Source of the DNA: Candidatus Obscuribacter sp.
GTDB taxonomy: Bacteria > Cyanobacteriota > Vampirovibrionia > Obscuribacterales > Obscuribacteraceae
Reading direction: 5' to 3'
DNA length: 64,000 nt
NCBI GenBank assembly: GCA_016712465.1
Contig: JADJQZ010000001.1
Span: 1,922,001-1,986,000, forward strand
In this document: piece after piece, positions 46,992 through 56,041 of the stretch
Layout: each line of letters opens with the position of its first letter
How positions within the stretch are numbered: the first letter of the stretch is position 1
Notes under the pieces: model-generated
What the model was told of the DNA's origin: nothing
What the model saw: the letters and a program-made list of their open reading frames with translations, nothing else
Database searches by the model: none
Made by a program: the position numbers and the translations under genes

Positions 46992-48536
46992 GTCTCCCTG
47001 GGGTTCAAGCAGAAGCGGATTGACGCGAAAGAATGTGGTTGGCTTTCTTGTTTCAAGTTTCTCGGCGGCGCTAATGATGCCCCGCTCCTGCATAACGCAC
47101 AGTGCTTTATTGAGCCTCTCCGATGACCCTTTGCTGAATCGACCAAGTCTTTGAAGGTGGCGTTTGAGAACACAGGTCTCGCCTTTTTCTTTAAGCCAGG
47201 CGGTGAGAAATTTGGCGTCTTCGGTGGCGTAGTCTAGGGACATCGATTCAAATGCCGCTTTTGCATGATCGATAAGCAACGTGCAAATAGCCGCAGCCTT
47301 TTCAATGTGTATCTTTGCAACCTCTTTGTTGCCTAACCAGTTCTCTGCAATATGGAATAGAGCTGCTATGCGAAGAACTTGCCCAGGTAATTTCCCCGTC
47401 CAATCCTGGATATCTTCGAATTCCCGTGATGGACCCTGCCGGTCTTCAATAAATTGCGCGAAGTCGTACCAGGTCTGTAGAGCGTCTTTGCTCAGCACTA
47501 GCCTGAACGGCTGCTCACCTGCCGGGGTTAGTTCAAGCAGGGTCTTGATGTTGTATTCAAAGACTGCTCTTTTGCCGGGGTCAACGTTCAGATTCAGTCT
47601 TACGTTGCGATATCCAATATTTGACCGAGGAATTGCGTACAGAAAACGTGCAAGGGCTCCGATACCTCTTAGCTTTCGCTTGCTTCCCTGTCCAAGGTTT
47701 GACATTACTTCTGGCTGCACTGTCAGACCGAATGATAGTGCAGGCTTGTCTAATGTGACTTCTCTTTGTCCACGGTTAACCCTCACCGATGAACCCGACC
47801 AAGCCTGAAGGAAAACATCCAAATTGGCTTTGCCGTCATTGTAGAGTCCGGTCATAACTTCAAAGATCCCGCCCTCGTCTGAGAGTACAGCCATCTTCTC
47901 ATCGTGCTTGACCAATTGATTTTGAAGTTCCTCTGCCGTGATGTCGCCAGTGAAGAGCTTGGGCGCTTTTACTTGTGGTTGCGCCAAAGTCTCCTTGAGC
48001 TCAGAAATCTCCTTGGCGACTTGCTTGCGTCTCTCTTGATCACTCTCCTTAGCTGCACTTGATTGCAATTCTGTAATCCGCTTCTGGGCGATAATTCTGG
48101 TTGCCTCCGCTTCGTCAATTAGCGGCTGAAGTCTCCTTTCAGTCTCCTTCTCCCATTCCTTCAGAGGTGCTGTAAGTTGCTTAACGATTTCAGATTTGCG
48201 ACTGGATGGCGGCAGGGCTACTACAGTCCAGAGATTGATTGGCTCCCAGTAGTCGCCACCGGTAGGCGAAATTATTGCCTTACCCTGAAGACAGGTGGAA
48301 AGCACCGATAATGCGAACATTGCCGCAAGCTCTGGCGGTGTCTGCGTCGATTCACTAACGGCCTGACAAAATTCGCCAAGCCAGCATGGTAGTAGAGTAG
48401 AGGGAATGCTGGGTGTCTTAATTTCATTGAAAAGGACAAGTTCAGGCCAGTCTTGGTCTTCAGATATTGGCTCTAGATCTTGAATCAGTTCAGTTGCTGC
48501 CGGTGTAGCGTTTGGATTTCGTGGTATTATCTTCAT
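46953..48536 (-). CDS. DUF3987 replication-associated protein
   Basis: About 527 residues starting MKIIPRNPNA. Blocks typical of DUF3987 are present: FTGDITAEELQNQL, VLSDEGGIFEVMTGLY, DVFLQAWSGSSVRVNRG, and LRIAALFHIAEN late. DUF3987 proteins accompany primases in satellites, plasmids and prophages and are thought to be helicase/primase-like. The ATG at 48536 follows AAGGA and overlaps the end of the primase gene by 47 bp; a reading from 48632 would overlap by more. The C-terminus GDKGDKGDNDHH is encoded by the TTGTCACC repeats. Confidence 0.82.
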   Translation of the reverse strand: MKIIPRNPNATPAATELIQDLEPISEDQDWPELVLFNEIKTPSIPSTLLPCWLGEFCQAVSESTQTPPELAAMFALSVLSTCLQGKAIISPTGGDYWEPINLWTVVALPPSSRKSEIVKQLTAPLKEWEKETERRLQPLIDEAEATRIIAQKRITELQSSAAKESDQERRKQVAKEISELKETLAQPQVKAPKLFTGDITAEELQNQLVKHDEKMAVLSDEGGIFEVMTGLYNDGKANLDVFLQAWSGSSVRVNRGQREVTLDKPALSFGLTVQPEVMSNLGQGSKRKLRGIGALARFLYAIPRSNIGYRNVRLNLNVDPGKRAVFEYNIKTLLELTPAGEQPFRLVLSKDALQTWYDFAQFIEDRQGPSREFEDIQDWTGKLPGQVLRIAALFHIAENWLGNKEVAKIHIEKAAAICTLLIDHAKAAFESMSLDYATEDAKFLTAWLKEKGETCVLKRHLQRLGRFSKGSSERLNKALCVMQERGIISAAEKLETRKPTTFFRVNPLLLEPQGDGDKGDKGDNDHH

Positions 48537-49464
48537 GAAAAGTTTCCTTGTAGACATCATAAAAGTCAGTGTTTGAGGCGGTTGGGGTTTTGCAGGCACC
48601 AACCGTTTTCTCTTGCGAGCGCAGTTTTTCAATCAGTCTGTGTGCTGCCTTTTGTCCGGCTTTATTGGCATCATTGTCGGCATAGATGTGGATCAGACGA
48701 ATACCGTCAGGTATCTCTATTAGCGGCATGAAGCTGGCAGATAGTGCTGCCCAGACTGGAGTCTTGAAGAGGATGTGAGCAGCTATTGCGGTTTCGATTC
48801 CTTCTGCTATGCCTACTTCGCTCCCGGCAGGATACAGCCTTACCACGCCACCTTTCGGGCTGCCAATGAGCTTCTTCGGGGATGGTACTGGAGCCTTTTG
48901 CCCGCCGAGCAAGTACGTGATATGAGCGGCGATGATTGAATCATCTGAACTTTTGACCGGCGCAATCATGGCTGGGTAATGCCCGAGCAGTTCAACCTTG
49001 CCGGGTTCTACCTGGTGAAAGTAAGCAAGTCGATTGTGCTGTAGAAGTTCATGCGGCAATGCCTCTGGTAGGAACCCACGAGTCTCAGTCAGGTACTTGC
49101 AAACATCTGAGTTCTTCTCGATTGGTATCGAGTCAGAAACTATTCGGCGTGCTTGGTCTATTCTCTTCTTATTGTGGTCATCAACGCTCGCCTTGCTCTT
49201 CTTAAGTGAAGGTTGAAACCTGGCAGGTAGGGTGGAACCAGCAAGCGTTAATGCTTCCTTGAATGAGCAACCATGGACCTTCTGAATTAGGTCAATAGCA
49301 TCACCACCGCCGCAGCCACGGCAGTAGTGTCGACCGTTTGCAAACAGCGTGAATCTGTCACGACCACCGCAGTTGGGACATGGGCTGCCTTTGCGAGGGG
49401 TGGGGTCGATGCCAGCATTATTTAGAATGCTGGCATCGCCAGGGTAAGTCTTTGTGATGTTCAT
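48490..49464 (-). CDS. Phage/plasmid-type DNA primase (CHC2 zinc finger plus Toprim)
   Basis: The 324-residue protein has a zinc finger with Cys29, Cys32, Cys48 and Cys51 (CPNCGGRDRF ... CRGCGGG), then DLIQKVHG..FKEALTL as in CHC2 primases, and a Toprim-like region with EVGIAEGIETAIAA and LIHIYADNDAN. It would make primers for replication of the excised element. The start overlaps the upstream small gene by 4 bp. Confidence 0.87.
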   Translation of the reverse strand: MNITKTYPGDASILNNAGIDPTPRKGSPCPNCGGRDRFTLFANGRHYCRGCGGGDAIDLIQKVHGCSFKEALTLAGSTLPARFQPSLKKSKASVDDHNKKRIDQARRIVSDSIPIEKNSDVCKYLTETRGFLPEALPHELLQHNRLAYFHQVEPGKVELLGHYPAMIAPVKSSDDSIIAAHITYLLGGQKAPVPSPKKLIGSPKGGVVRLYPAGSEVGIAEGIETAIAAHILFKTPVWAALSASFMPLIEIPDGIRLIHIYADNDANKAGQKAAHRLIEKLRSQEKTVGACKTPTASNTDFYDVYKETFHEDNTTKSKRYTGSN

Positions 49465-49718
49465 GTCAGATAAACGCGCAGAAGTTTTTCTTCAAGCTGA
49501 AGCAATTCTGTAAGCCGGTGTGTGGCATTTTCAATTTGCAGCGCTGTAACCAACTTAGTCATTGCTTTTTTCCGCCGTCCTGAGATGCAGATGAGAGCTT
49601 CAATGTTGTTGATCGCCTCCTTTTCTCTGCGTACGTGAGAGCGCTTAACCCTGTCGATTACTGAGACAAGGTGTTCAACATCTTCTAGCTTGCTTTGCAG
49701 GTTTTTTAGTTTTTTCAT
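49461..49718 (-). CDS. Small coiled-coil protein
   Basis: 85 residues, highly charged and helical (LQSKLEDVEHLVSVIDRV, LTELLQLEEKLLRV). No family is recognised. It overlaps both neighbours by 4 bp (ATGA), so it is translated as part of the AlpA-primase operon. Confidence 0.55.
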   Translation of the reverse strand: MKKLKNLQSKLEDVEHLVSVIDRVKRSHVRREKEAINNIEALICISGRRKKAMTKLVTALQIENATHRLTELLQLEEKLLRVYLT

Positions 49719-49948
49719 ACGCCTTCCCAGTTTTTAAATTTCGCAATGTCCAGCTCCTCACCCCATTCTCGAGCGAGAATTCTCAGAACTTCTACTCGCC
49801 GCGCCCTCCCTTCCGCAGCGGAACGTGCACCGCAGAGGGTGCCAATGGCTTCGCCGAGTGCGGTTAGACCGGCAGTCGTAGTCATGCCAGGCTGAAAAAA
49901 AGCGAGCATCTTCTCCCGAGCGATCGCTCGTCTCTGCGTTGAAGTCAT
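49715..49948 (-). CDS. Small hypothetical protein in the replication operon
   Basis: About 77 residues starting MTSTQRRAIAREK. The ATG at 49948 overlaps the AlpA stop as ATGA and is preferred over the longer reading from 49984. Basic N-terminus, helical remainder; no domain is recognised. Confidence 0.5.
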   Translation of the reverse strand: MTSTQRRAIAREKMLAFFQPGMTTTAGLTALGEAIGTLCGARSAAEGRARRVEVLRILAREWGEELDIAKFKNWEGV

Positions 49949-50148
49949 TGTTGATCTCCTCCCTTTTTCTGCGCTTCTAGCCATTGAAAGAGCGCTGCCT
50001 CGTCGTATAGGACTGCCCGCCCGAGTTTTACAAAGGGTGGGCCCTCCCCCAACCAGGCTGCGCGCTTGAAGTAGCCGAGCGAAAGCCCAGTAATGCTAGG
50101 CAGTTCGCACCGCCGCAGAAATCGCTTCCTCTCTTTATCCGAAATCAT
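49945..50148 (-). CDS. AlpA/excisionase-like helix-turn-helix regulator
   Basis: 67 residues with the winged-HTH pattern CELPSITGLSLGYFKRAAW, then PPFVKLGRAVLYDEAALFQWLEA, as in AlpA and MerR-type excisionases that bind att DNA or activate excision genes. It is the first gene of the operon, just downstream of two inverted repeats. Confidence 0.75.
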   Translation of the reverse strand: MISDKERKRFLRRCELPSITGLSLGYFKRAAWLGEGPPFVKLGRAVLYDEAALFQWLEAQKKGGDQQ

Positions 50149-50234
50149 CGAGAGACCTCCATTTACGCTGTTTCACTCTGTTAGTAAACAACCAAACCAA
50201 TCCCTCTTGAAGTATCAAATCCAACGAAAAAGGC

Positions 50235-50300
50235 TACGTCATATGCCCCTGATATGCAGGGGATGTGACGTAGGGCTGCTTGCCCGTCCAAAGGATGGGC
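50235..50300. promoter_or_regulatory. Two adjacent inverted repeats upstream of the alpA-primase operon
   Basis: The first dyad, 50235-50272, has outer arms TACGTCA/TGACGTA and inner arms CCCCTG/CAGGGG, all perfect. The second, 50282-50300, pairs GCCCGTCC with GGATGGGC (one G-T) across an AAA loop. They lie in the 217-bp gap between the alpA-like gene and 50366. A master operator, a terminator for the gene at 50366-51097, or a replication origin are candidate roles. Confidence 0.55.
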
Positions 50301-50365
50301 TTGTTCATATGCCGGTTGCGTAATCGCCTAATTGTGCCGAGTTGCGAGAGTCGTCAACCTTGATT

Positions 50366-51097
50366 TCACGAGTCAGGTTTTCGATTTTCCTGCTGGCTCT
50401 TGGTTGCTTCTTCCAAATGTTCTAGCCATTGGTCGACATCTACATGGAATGAATTGTCTGGGTCAGAGTTAAGACAGTAGATCAATAGGCTAAGACAGTT
50501 CTCGTGCCAGTCTTTGGTTCCACCAAGATGCTCTGTGAGTGAATTTACGTCATTGTGAATGTTTCGTCCATGATTCGGAATAAACTCTGAGATTAGCTCC
50601 CTGATGTCACCCCGCTGAACTTGGTTCCACGATTTGTGCTTTTCGGCTAATGCTTGTAAAACGGCGGTCTTTAGTCTGGTTTTCATTGTTGCGAACTGAT
50701 GATCTCCACCCTTAGACTTCAGTTTTTTATTGTCGACATTGATAAGTGCATGAGTAAACCACAGCGGCGGATTGACGCCTGATTTCAGTATGAACTCTCC
50801 TAGAAAGAGTCTGGGTGGACTATCTCCAGCTTCAATCCAACTTTTGAATAGCTCGAAGAATCTTACAAGCCATACTTCTCTTGCATGGCGCTTGAGTACT
50901 TCTTCCTTGGTTTGCCCCGTGCAGTCCAATAGATGGCTGCCAAATGGAGTTTCCAGACGTTGCTCTAACTCTTGTCGAGGTAATTCAAGCCAGATGGATA
51001 GCCAGTGATTGCAGTCTACCTGGAGTTCAGCATTCAGTTCCCGAAGACTTGTGGGGTCCGAACTGAATACCTTTGCATAGACATCTTCATCTTGCAT
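50366..51097 (-). CDS. Hypothetical protein adjacent to the integrase
   Basis: 243 residues, soluble, with many Trp and His (for example DCNHWLSIWLELP and HREVW-like stretches), mostly helical. I recognise no domain. Only 3 bp separate it from the integrase gene upstream, so it is co-transcribed with int. Confidence 0.6.
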   Translation of the reverse strand: MQDEDVYAKVFSSDPTSLRELNAELQVDCNHWLSIWLELPRQELEQRLETPFGSHLLDCTGQTKEEVLKRHAREVWLVRFFELFKSWIEAGDSPPRLFLGEFILKSGVNPPLWFTHALINVDNKKLKSKGGDHQFATMKTRLKTAVLQALAEKHKSWNQVQRGDIRELISEFIPNHGRNIHNDVNSLTEHLGGTKDWHENCLSLLIYCLNSDPDNSFHVDVDQWLEHLEEATKSQQENRKPDS

Positions 51098-51100
51098 GAC

Positions 51101-52402
51101 TTAAACAACCTCTAGCTTGCGGCGAGGCAGTCTGGTCACTTTGGCAGGCGGCGTTTGCCGACCAGTAATATCTAGAATGTGGTCCGATATCTTTTGCATC
51201 AGGCTTCTGAGTCGTTCCATGTCGACAACGATATAGCCGCTTGTGACATCGCTTGCTGTGGTCTTATGGTTGAGAAGTTTCTTTAGGGAGTAATACGGGA
51301 TGTCCAGGGACTCAGCCATTGTGATGAATGTCCGTCTGAGGTCATGCATCATAAAGTTGACGCCGCTCTCCTTCCTGACAGCATTGATTGCCCGTTTACT
51401 TTCCACGATGTGCCCGGTCCTTCCGTTGCCGGGGAACACATAGATCGCACCTGTCTTGCTTTCCAGGTGGCGCTTTTTGAGCATGTCATAGATGTATGAG
51501 GATAAGGGGAGCATATGGTCTTCCCCGTTCTTGGTGTCTTCTACTCTCAGGCTCTTCTCATGGAGGTCTACGTCTGACCACTTTAGACCGGCAGCTTCTG
51601 ACCGCCTGAGACCAGTAAACAGGCAAAGTATGATGTAGTCTCGCATCGTGCTATCCGAGCGTCCGCCTGCATCTGTGAGATTGTCTACTGCATCAAACCA
51701 GGCTTTCAACTGGTGAGATTTGATTACGCTCTGGCGCCGTTTGTTCTTGTTCCATGATTTCTCTTGTGAGAGCCTAGCGACTGGATTGCTAAGAAACATA
51801 GGTTTGCTGTTTACCTTATATCCCCTCATGGCGTAGTTAAAAAGGGTGCGCAAGGTTCTCATGGCTTGGTTTGCCTGTGCTTGGGCGCCGGTCTCGTTGC
51901 TACGTTCGCCAACTGTCTCAGAGATTTTCTTATGCTTCTCTTGAATCATAGCTTCGGTGATGTTTGCTAGAGGAAGGTCCAACCATTCGCCGAAGCAGCG
52001 CTTGAGAGCGCCGGTATAAACAGTGAGCGTCTTCGGCTTGAGCTTGTGAGTGGATATGTATTTGTCAAACACCTCTTGCAAGGTCACACCGGCAGCGGCT
52101 GGCTTCTTTAGGTGTGTCCCTGATAGTCTTGGGTCTTCTCCGTTGACGATGTCAACCTTTATCTTTCCTGCCTTTATTCTTGCTTGAGTCGGGTTCATCT
52201 CTGGGTGAGTTCCCAAGGATTTCTTTAGCAGGCTCTTACCTATCCATGTTTGCAGTATGTATGTCTTCTTGGTTGGGGTAACCCTTACCCCCAACCCATG
52301 GACTTGGGTGTCCCAGTAGATTACATAGCCGGATGATGGATGTGGGAAGGAATCAACAGCGTCTTTTGTGAGGTTTAGCTTGTTTTGCGCTTTGCCTGGC
52401 AT
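51101..52402 (-). CDS. int: Tyrosine integrase (P4-like) of the tRNA-Pro element
   Basis: The 433-residue protein has an arm-binding DUF4102-like N-terminus (GLGVRVTPTKKTYILQTWIG, then LGTHPEMNPTQARIKA), a core-binding middle, and a catalytic domain with LFTGLRRSEAAGLKWSD, MHDLRRTFIT, KKLLNHKT and the likely nucleophile Tyr in TSGYIVVD. It lies 160 bp from attR and catalyses integration and excision between the 42-bp cores; P4-type integrases characteristically use tRNA 3' ends. Confidence 0.93.
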   Translation of the reverse strand: MPGKAQNKLNLTKDAVDSFPHPSSGYVIYWDTQVHGLGVRVTPTKKTYILQTWIGKSLLKKSLGTHPEMNPTQARIKAGKIKVDIVNGEDPRLSGTHLKKPAAAGVTLQEVFDKYISTHKLKPKTLTVYTGALKRCFGEWLDLPLANITEAMIQEKHKKISETVGERSNETGAQAQANQAMRTLRTLFNYAMRGYKVNSKPMFLSNPVARLSQEKSWNKNKRRQSVIKSHQLKAWFDAVDNLTDAGGRSDSTMRDYIILCLFTGLRRSEAAGLKWSDVDLHEKSLRVEDTKNGEDHMLPLSSYIYDMLKKRHLESKTGAIYVFPGNGRTGHIVESKRAINAVRKESGVNFMMHDLRRTFITMAESLDIPYYSLKKLLNHKTTASDVTSGYIVVDMERLRSLMQKISDHILDITGRQTPPAKVTRLPRRKLEVV

Positions 52403-52424
52403 TGGATATCCCCTTGGCTATGCT

Positions 52425-52444
52425 TGGTATCAATTTGGTATCAA
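52425..52444 (+). repeat. Right arm-type repeat (tandem GGTATCAA words)
   Basis: Exact 20-bp copy of 32286-32305, upstream of the integrase start and 118 bp inside attR. In the excised circle the two copies would flank the att core as P and P' arms. Confidence 0.6.
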
Positions 52445-52561
52445 CCACTTTCTACCTCGGTGGCGACCAACTGCTCTTATTAGTCCTAGGATATTGCAAT
52501 GGTGGGCATTAGTCAACTTCTTTATACCAAGTTAGACCGCTGAATTGGTGAGGCGTGCTGA

Positions 52562-52603
52562 TTTGGGAGCAGTAGGTCGCAGGTTCAAATCCTGTCGTCC
52601 CGA
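52562..52603 (+). repeat. attR: 42-bp copy of the tRNA-Pro 3' part
   Basis: Identical to 32219-32260, starting at the anticodon loop and ending at the discriminator base. No CCA and no 5' tRNA half are present, so this is an attachment site and not a tRNA gene. Confidence 0.92.
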
Positions 52604-52696
52604 TAGATTTTCCGGGTTTTCGAGAAACTCGTGTAGGCACTATGTAGGCATCAGCGAGCAAATGGTCCTCTGACTTTTGGGTAAAGGCTGGCACCA

Positions 52697-53215
52697 GTGA
52701 AGAGCACATTTCCAGAATACTTCGATTCAGACGAAGTGAGACTCAGAGACCTTTGGAACGTCGCTACTTTTGTCTTTGACACCAATTGTCTTTTAGACTT
52801 TTATAGACTTGGTGAGAAAAATGTGAGCAGTTATTTCCAGGCATTTGAGTCTGTTTCTGAGAGGTTGTGGCTTCCATATCAGGTCGATTATGAGTACAGT
52901 AGAAGACGCCGGGATATTGTTGAGAAGCAGATTGCTGAGATAGATAAGTTTCAGGCACACACAAAAAATTTGCGCCAATTTTTCGACTTGCACTGTTTGT
53001 CGTACATGGATGGTGTTTTGGATCCGGCAAATGAAATTTATGAAAATGTGCTGGCTTTATCGCCGGCCTTGGAGCAGGGCTGCAAAAAGTATCGCGAACA
53101 CTGTCGAAAGGTTGATGAGGATCTAGATAAGTTGTTTTGTGTTGATGGACAATTAGAAATGATCACGTGGTCAACTAAAAGTGATCCTTTTTGGGGGAGT
53201 GTCCATTTGGAGTAA
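52697..53215 (+). pseudogene. N-terminal part of a PIN_8-like (DUF4935-type) gene, interrupted
   Basis: Residues 1-120 or so match the start of PIN_8 proteins: VFDTNCLLDFYRLGEKN (metal-binding Asp of a PIN nuclease), RLWLPYQVDYEYSRRRRDIVEKQ. The protein stops at 172 residues, whereas the family has about 400, and the C-terminal half is found at 56191-56958 beyond an IS21-like element. PIN_8 proteins are putative RNases found in defence-rich regions. Confidence 0.72.
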
Positions 53216-53372
53216 GCGAAGATATCCGTAAGGTGTTTCGCGCCACGCTTAAATGCATAGATTAGGCTGCTGGCATGGCCGTCTAATTCATATTCAGGCG
53301 CCATGCTGTCGGACTTTTGCATGGGGTCTGATTCCACGTGACACTGCGGGTGATGGTCAACCCGGAGTCAGC

Positions 53373-54843
53373 ATGTCTTGCACAAAGGAACAGGTGAACC
53401 TCTTGTTTAAGTACTACAAACGTATTCCACTGCGACAGGCAGCCGCTAAGGCTGGTATGTCAATCAATACCGCTCGAAAGTATGTTCGTGGCGCCCCGCC
53501 AGGTGGACAGAGCACACCCAGAAACTACTTAACCCGCCCTGATCGCTTTGCTGGTCACTGGGAGGAGATTTGCGGTCTTCTCAAGAATGATGATGGACTC
53601 CAAGCAAAGACGATCCTGGAATACCTCATTGATAGGTATCCAGGCGTCTTCAATGAATCACATGGGCGAACACTGCGCCGTCGCATTGAGCGTTGGCGTG
53701 CCCAGCATGGCACCGGCAAGGAAGTATACTTCGAACAGTTCCTCTCTCCCGGCAAGCAGAGCCAGTCGGACTGGACCGATTGCAGAGAACTCGGAGTAAC
53801 AATCGGCGGTGAGCCATTTCCACATCTTCTGTATCACTTCATCCTGCCGTACTCCGGTTGGCAATCAGTCAACATCGCCTTTTCTGAGACTTTCGAATCT
53901 CTCACCAGCGGCTACATGAAAGCCGTCAGTGAGCTGGGCGCTGTCGCCCCAGATCACAGGACTGATAATTTGACCGCCGCCGTCAAGGATAGCCGCGACC
54001 CGCAGGGATTTAACGAACGTTGGGTAGGTTTCCTCAGGCACTACAATGCCAGTCCTTCCAAGAACTCGCCCGGCAAGAGCAACGAAAACGGCAGCGTTGA
54101 AAGTCGGCATCATGGTCTCAAGACTGCACTTGACCAAACCCTCAGGCTCCGTGGCAGTCGCGCTTTCCGGGATATTGCCCATTACAGAACTTTTCTCGAA
54201 GGCGCTTGTGCGTCGCCTGAACGACCGCCGAGAGTCATTGGTCCTGGAAGAGCTTCAAGTGCTCCAACCACTGCCGCCACGCCACTGGAATAACCCGGAC
54301 GAGTGCACCGCCTCTGTAACACCCTTCAGCGTTGTAACCATCGATGGATCAATCTACTCGGTGCCAAGCCGACTCATCGGCAAGGTTCTGAAAGCCCTAG
54401 TCTACCCCGATACCATCAAGCTCTTCTTCGGTACCGTCCTCGTACAAGAAATGCCCCACCTGCGCAAAGGTGAGCGAAAGATAGACTACCGGCACGTCAT
54501 TAGCTGGCTTGTTCGTAAGCCGGGCGCATTTGCCGCCTGGGTCTTTCGTGACGAATTCTTCCCATCTGTAGTCTTTAGACGCTGCTACGACCGTCTTCTT
54601 GAGCACCACAGCTCTCAACGCCAAGCCGACAAGGAATATCTCAACATCCTCAATAGAGCCGCTCTCGATGGTGAGATTAAGGTCGAGACTGCTCTCTGCC
54701 AAATCTTGCTGGCAGGTCTGATTCCCAACGAAGAACTCGTTAAAGAACGTGCCGCTACTAAACCCGCATCACCACCTGATATCACTGTTCTCGCCCCTGA
54801 CCTCAGCATTTACAACGGTCTGATGCAGTCTCGCCGGCTCTAG
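53373..54843 (+). pseudogene. istA: IstA transposase, frameshifted
   Basis: The first frame starts MSCTKEQVNLLFKYYKR (ATG 53373, GGAG upstream) with an HTH (QAAAKAGMSINTARKYV) and a DDE core including QSDWTD. Near 54200 the frame changes: after HYRTFLEG the family continues in the +1 frame as ALVRRLNDRRESLVLEEL, running to 54843 with the beta-barrel-like segment FSVVTIDGSIYSVPSRL. One shift inactivates it unless recoded. Confidence 0.8.
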
Positions 54844-54853
54844 GAGTTCTCCC

Positions 54854-55658
54854 ATGAAACCACCAAAACAGACTCAAGAACTCGAGCACTTGCTCAGGCT
54901 CTTTCACCTTTCTTCATTCCGGGCTCACTACCTGGACTTCGCCCGCAAAGCCGAACGCGAGAAGCTTAACCATGTGGAGTATCTCCATCAGCTCGCCATC
55001 GCTGAAGAACAAGACCGCTCTAAGCGCAAGATAGCCAGACTGCTCAAGAACGCTAGACTCCCACACAGCAAGCTTCTTGCAGACTACCAATTCGAACGGC
55101 AGCCTTTGCTCTCCCGCACCCTCATCAACGAGTTGATTGCCGGCGACTGTCTCGATGCCTGCGAAAACTTAATCATCTTTGGTGAGCCCGGTACCGGCAA
55201 GTCTCACCTCTCTGTTGGACTCCGGGAGAGAGTGGTGCCTGCAAGGACGCTCGGTCTTCTACACCTCGGCCGCTGCCCTGGTTCAAGAGCTGCTTCGTGC
55301 AAAAAGAGAACTCTCCCTCAACCAGTTCATAAAGACTCTCGACGGCTTTCAGGCTCTCATCATCGACGACCTGTCCTACATACCCCAGACTCGCGATGAG
55401 ACGGATGTTCTCTTCGTTCTCCTTTCTGAACGCTACGAGAGGCGCAGTGTAGTTGTCACCAGCAACCTTGCCTTCTCTGACTGGCACCAGGTTTTCAAAG
55501 ATCCCATGACGACCGCCGCCGCGATTGACAGACTTGTACATCATTCCGAAATCCTCGAACTGAAGGGTCCGAGCTTCCGCGCAGATGAGCCTCAAAAAGA
55601 CTACCAAACGCACAAAACAAGCGCCGGAAACCGATGCCTCATCCAAGGAGTAAACTAA
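54854..55658 (+). pseudogene. istB: IstB helper ATPase, frameshifted
   Basis: The first frame gives the IstB N-terminus (LLRLFHLSSFRAHYLDFA...) and Walker A GEPGTGKSHLS. After about 55215 the family pattern moves to another frame (REWCLQGRSVFYTSAAALVQEL, Walker B ALIIDDLSY, VVTSNLAFSDW). IstB remodels target DNA for IstA; this copy looks inactive. Confidence 0.8.
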
Positions 55659-55659
55659 A

Positions 55660-55923
55660 ATGTTCAAAATACTCATCAGTATTCAATGCGAAGAATGCGG
55701 TGATTGCCACTCTCTCAGTGTCTTGTCTAAGGAGATAGATCCGATCTCCTGGCGGACTGATGCAAGTACCCTGCAAGCTGATGCTGAAGGCATCGGTTGG
55801 GACTTCTTCCAGAAAGCCCGGTGCCCCCACTGTAGCGGTGCGTCCGGTGAGCTCTTCCGCGAGCATCCCGGAGACTACTACGGTGAACTTGTCTACAGTG
55901 CCACCGACACGCCCTTGAGCTAG
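55660..55923 (+). CDS. Small zinc-ribbon-like passenger protein
   Basis: 87 residues with CEECGDC near the start and CPHCSG in the middle, probably a zinc-binding protein. AAGGAG precedes the ATG, and the gene lies just after istB inside the element. No function is known to me. Unlike the ist genes it has no frameshift. Confidence 0.5.
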   Translation: MFKILISIQCEECGDCHSLSVLSKEIDPISWRTDASTLQADAEGIGWDFFQKARCPHCSGASGELFREHPGDYYGELVYSATDTPLS

Positions 55924-55953
55924 CCGGGCTACCACTGGCAAAGGCTGAGGTTC

Positions 55954-56041
55954 CGCTGGGCTTGCACCGCCCAGCGGCTCACCACCCTTTCGTCCGCAGC
56001 ATTCGCTGCGTGCCTCAAGGGCGGTCTCAACTCGCCCTTGA
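55954..56041. repeat. Three consecutive perfect hairpins
   Basis: CGCTGGGC/GCCCAGCG (55954-55976), CGCAGC-ATTC-GCTGCG (about 55995-56010) and TCAAGGGCG/CGCCCTTGA (56015-56041) follow the passenger gene with no T tract. They could form a structured 3' end of the element's transcript or part of its terminal region. The rest of 55924-56190 shows no gene. Confidence 0.55.

Larger units (their letters stand above)
32219..52603. mobile_element. tRNA-Pro-integrated element of about 20.4 kb (satellite-like)
   Basis: It is bounded by the perfect 42-bp attL/attR repeat. Content: tyrosine integrase next to attR, AlpA-like regulator, primase, DUF3987 protein, two large phage-like proteins, OLD nuclease, XRE-like regulator, serine-recombinase paralogues, AlbA_2 protein, secreted repeat protein and terminase-small-like protein. 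Int-AlpA-primase plus a small terminase recalls phage-inducible islands and P4-type satellites. I see no capsid, portal, large terminase, relaxase or conjugation gene. It could also be a defective prophage or phage-plasmid derivative. Confidence 0.85.

Noticed and set aside
32219..52603. Complete prophage
   Set aside because: No capsid, portal, large terminase, protease or lysis genes were recognised; satellite-like or defective element is the safer wording.
52509..52709. 66-codon minus ORF containing GTTGFEPATYCSQ
   Set aside because: It is the antisense translation of the attR tRNA fragment and flanks, a well-known false protein seen beside tRNA ends.
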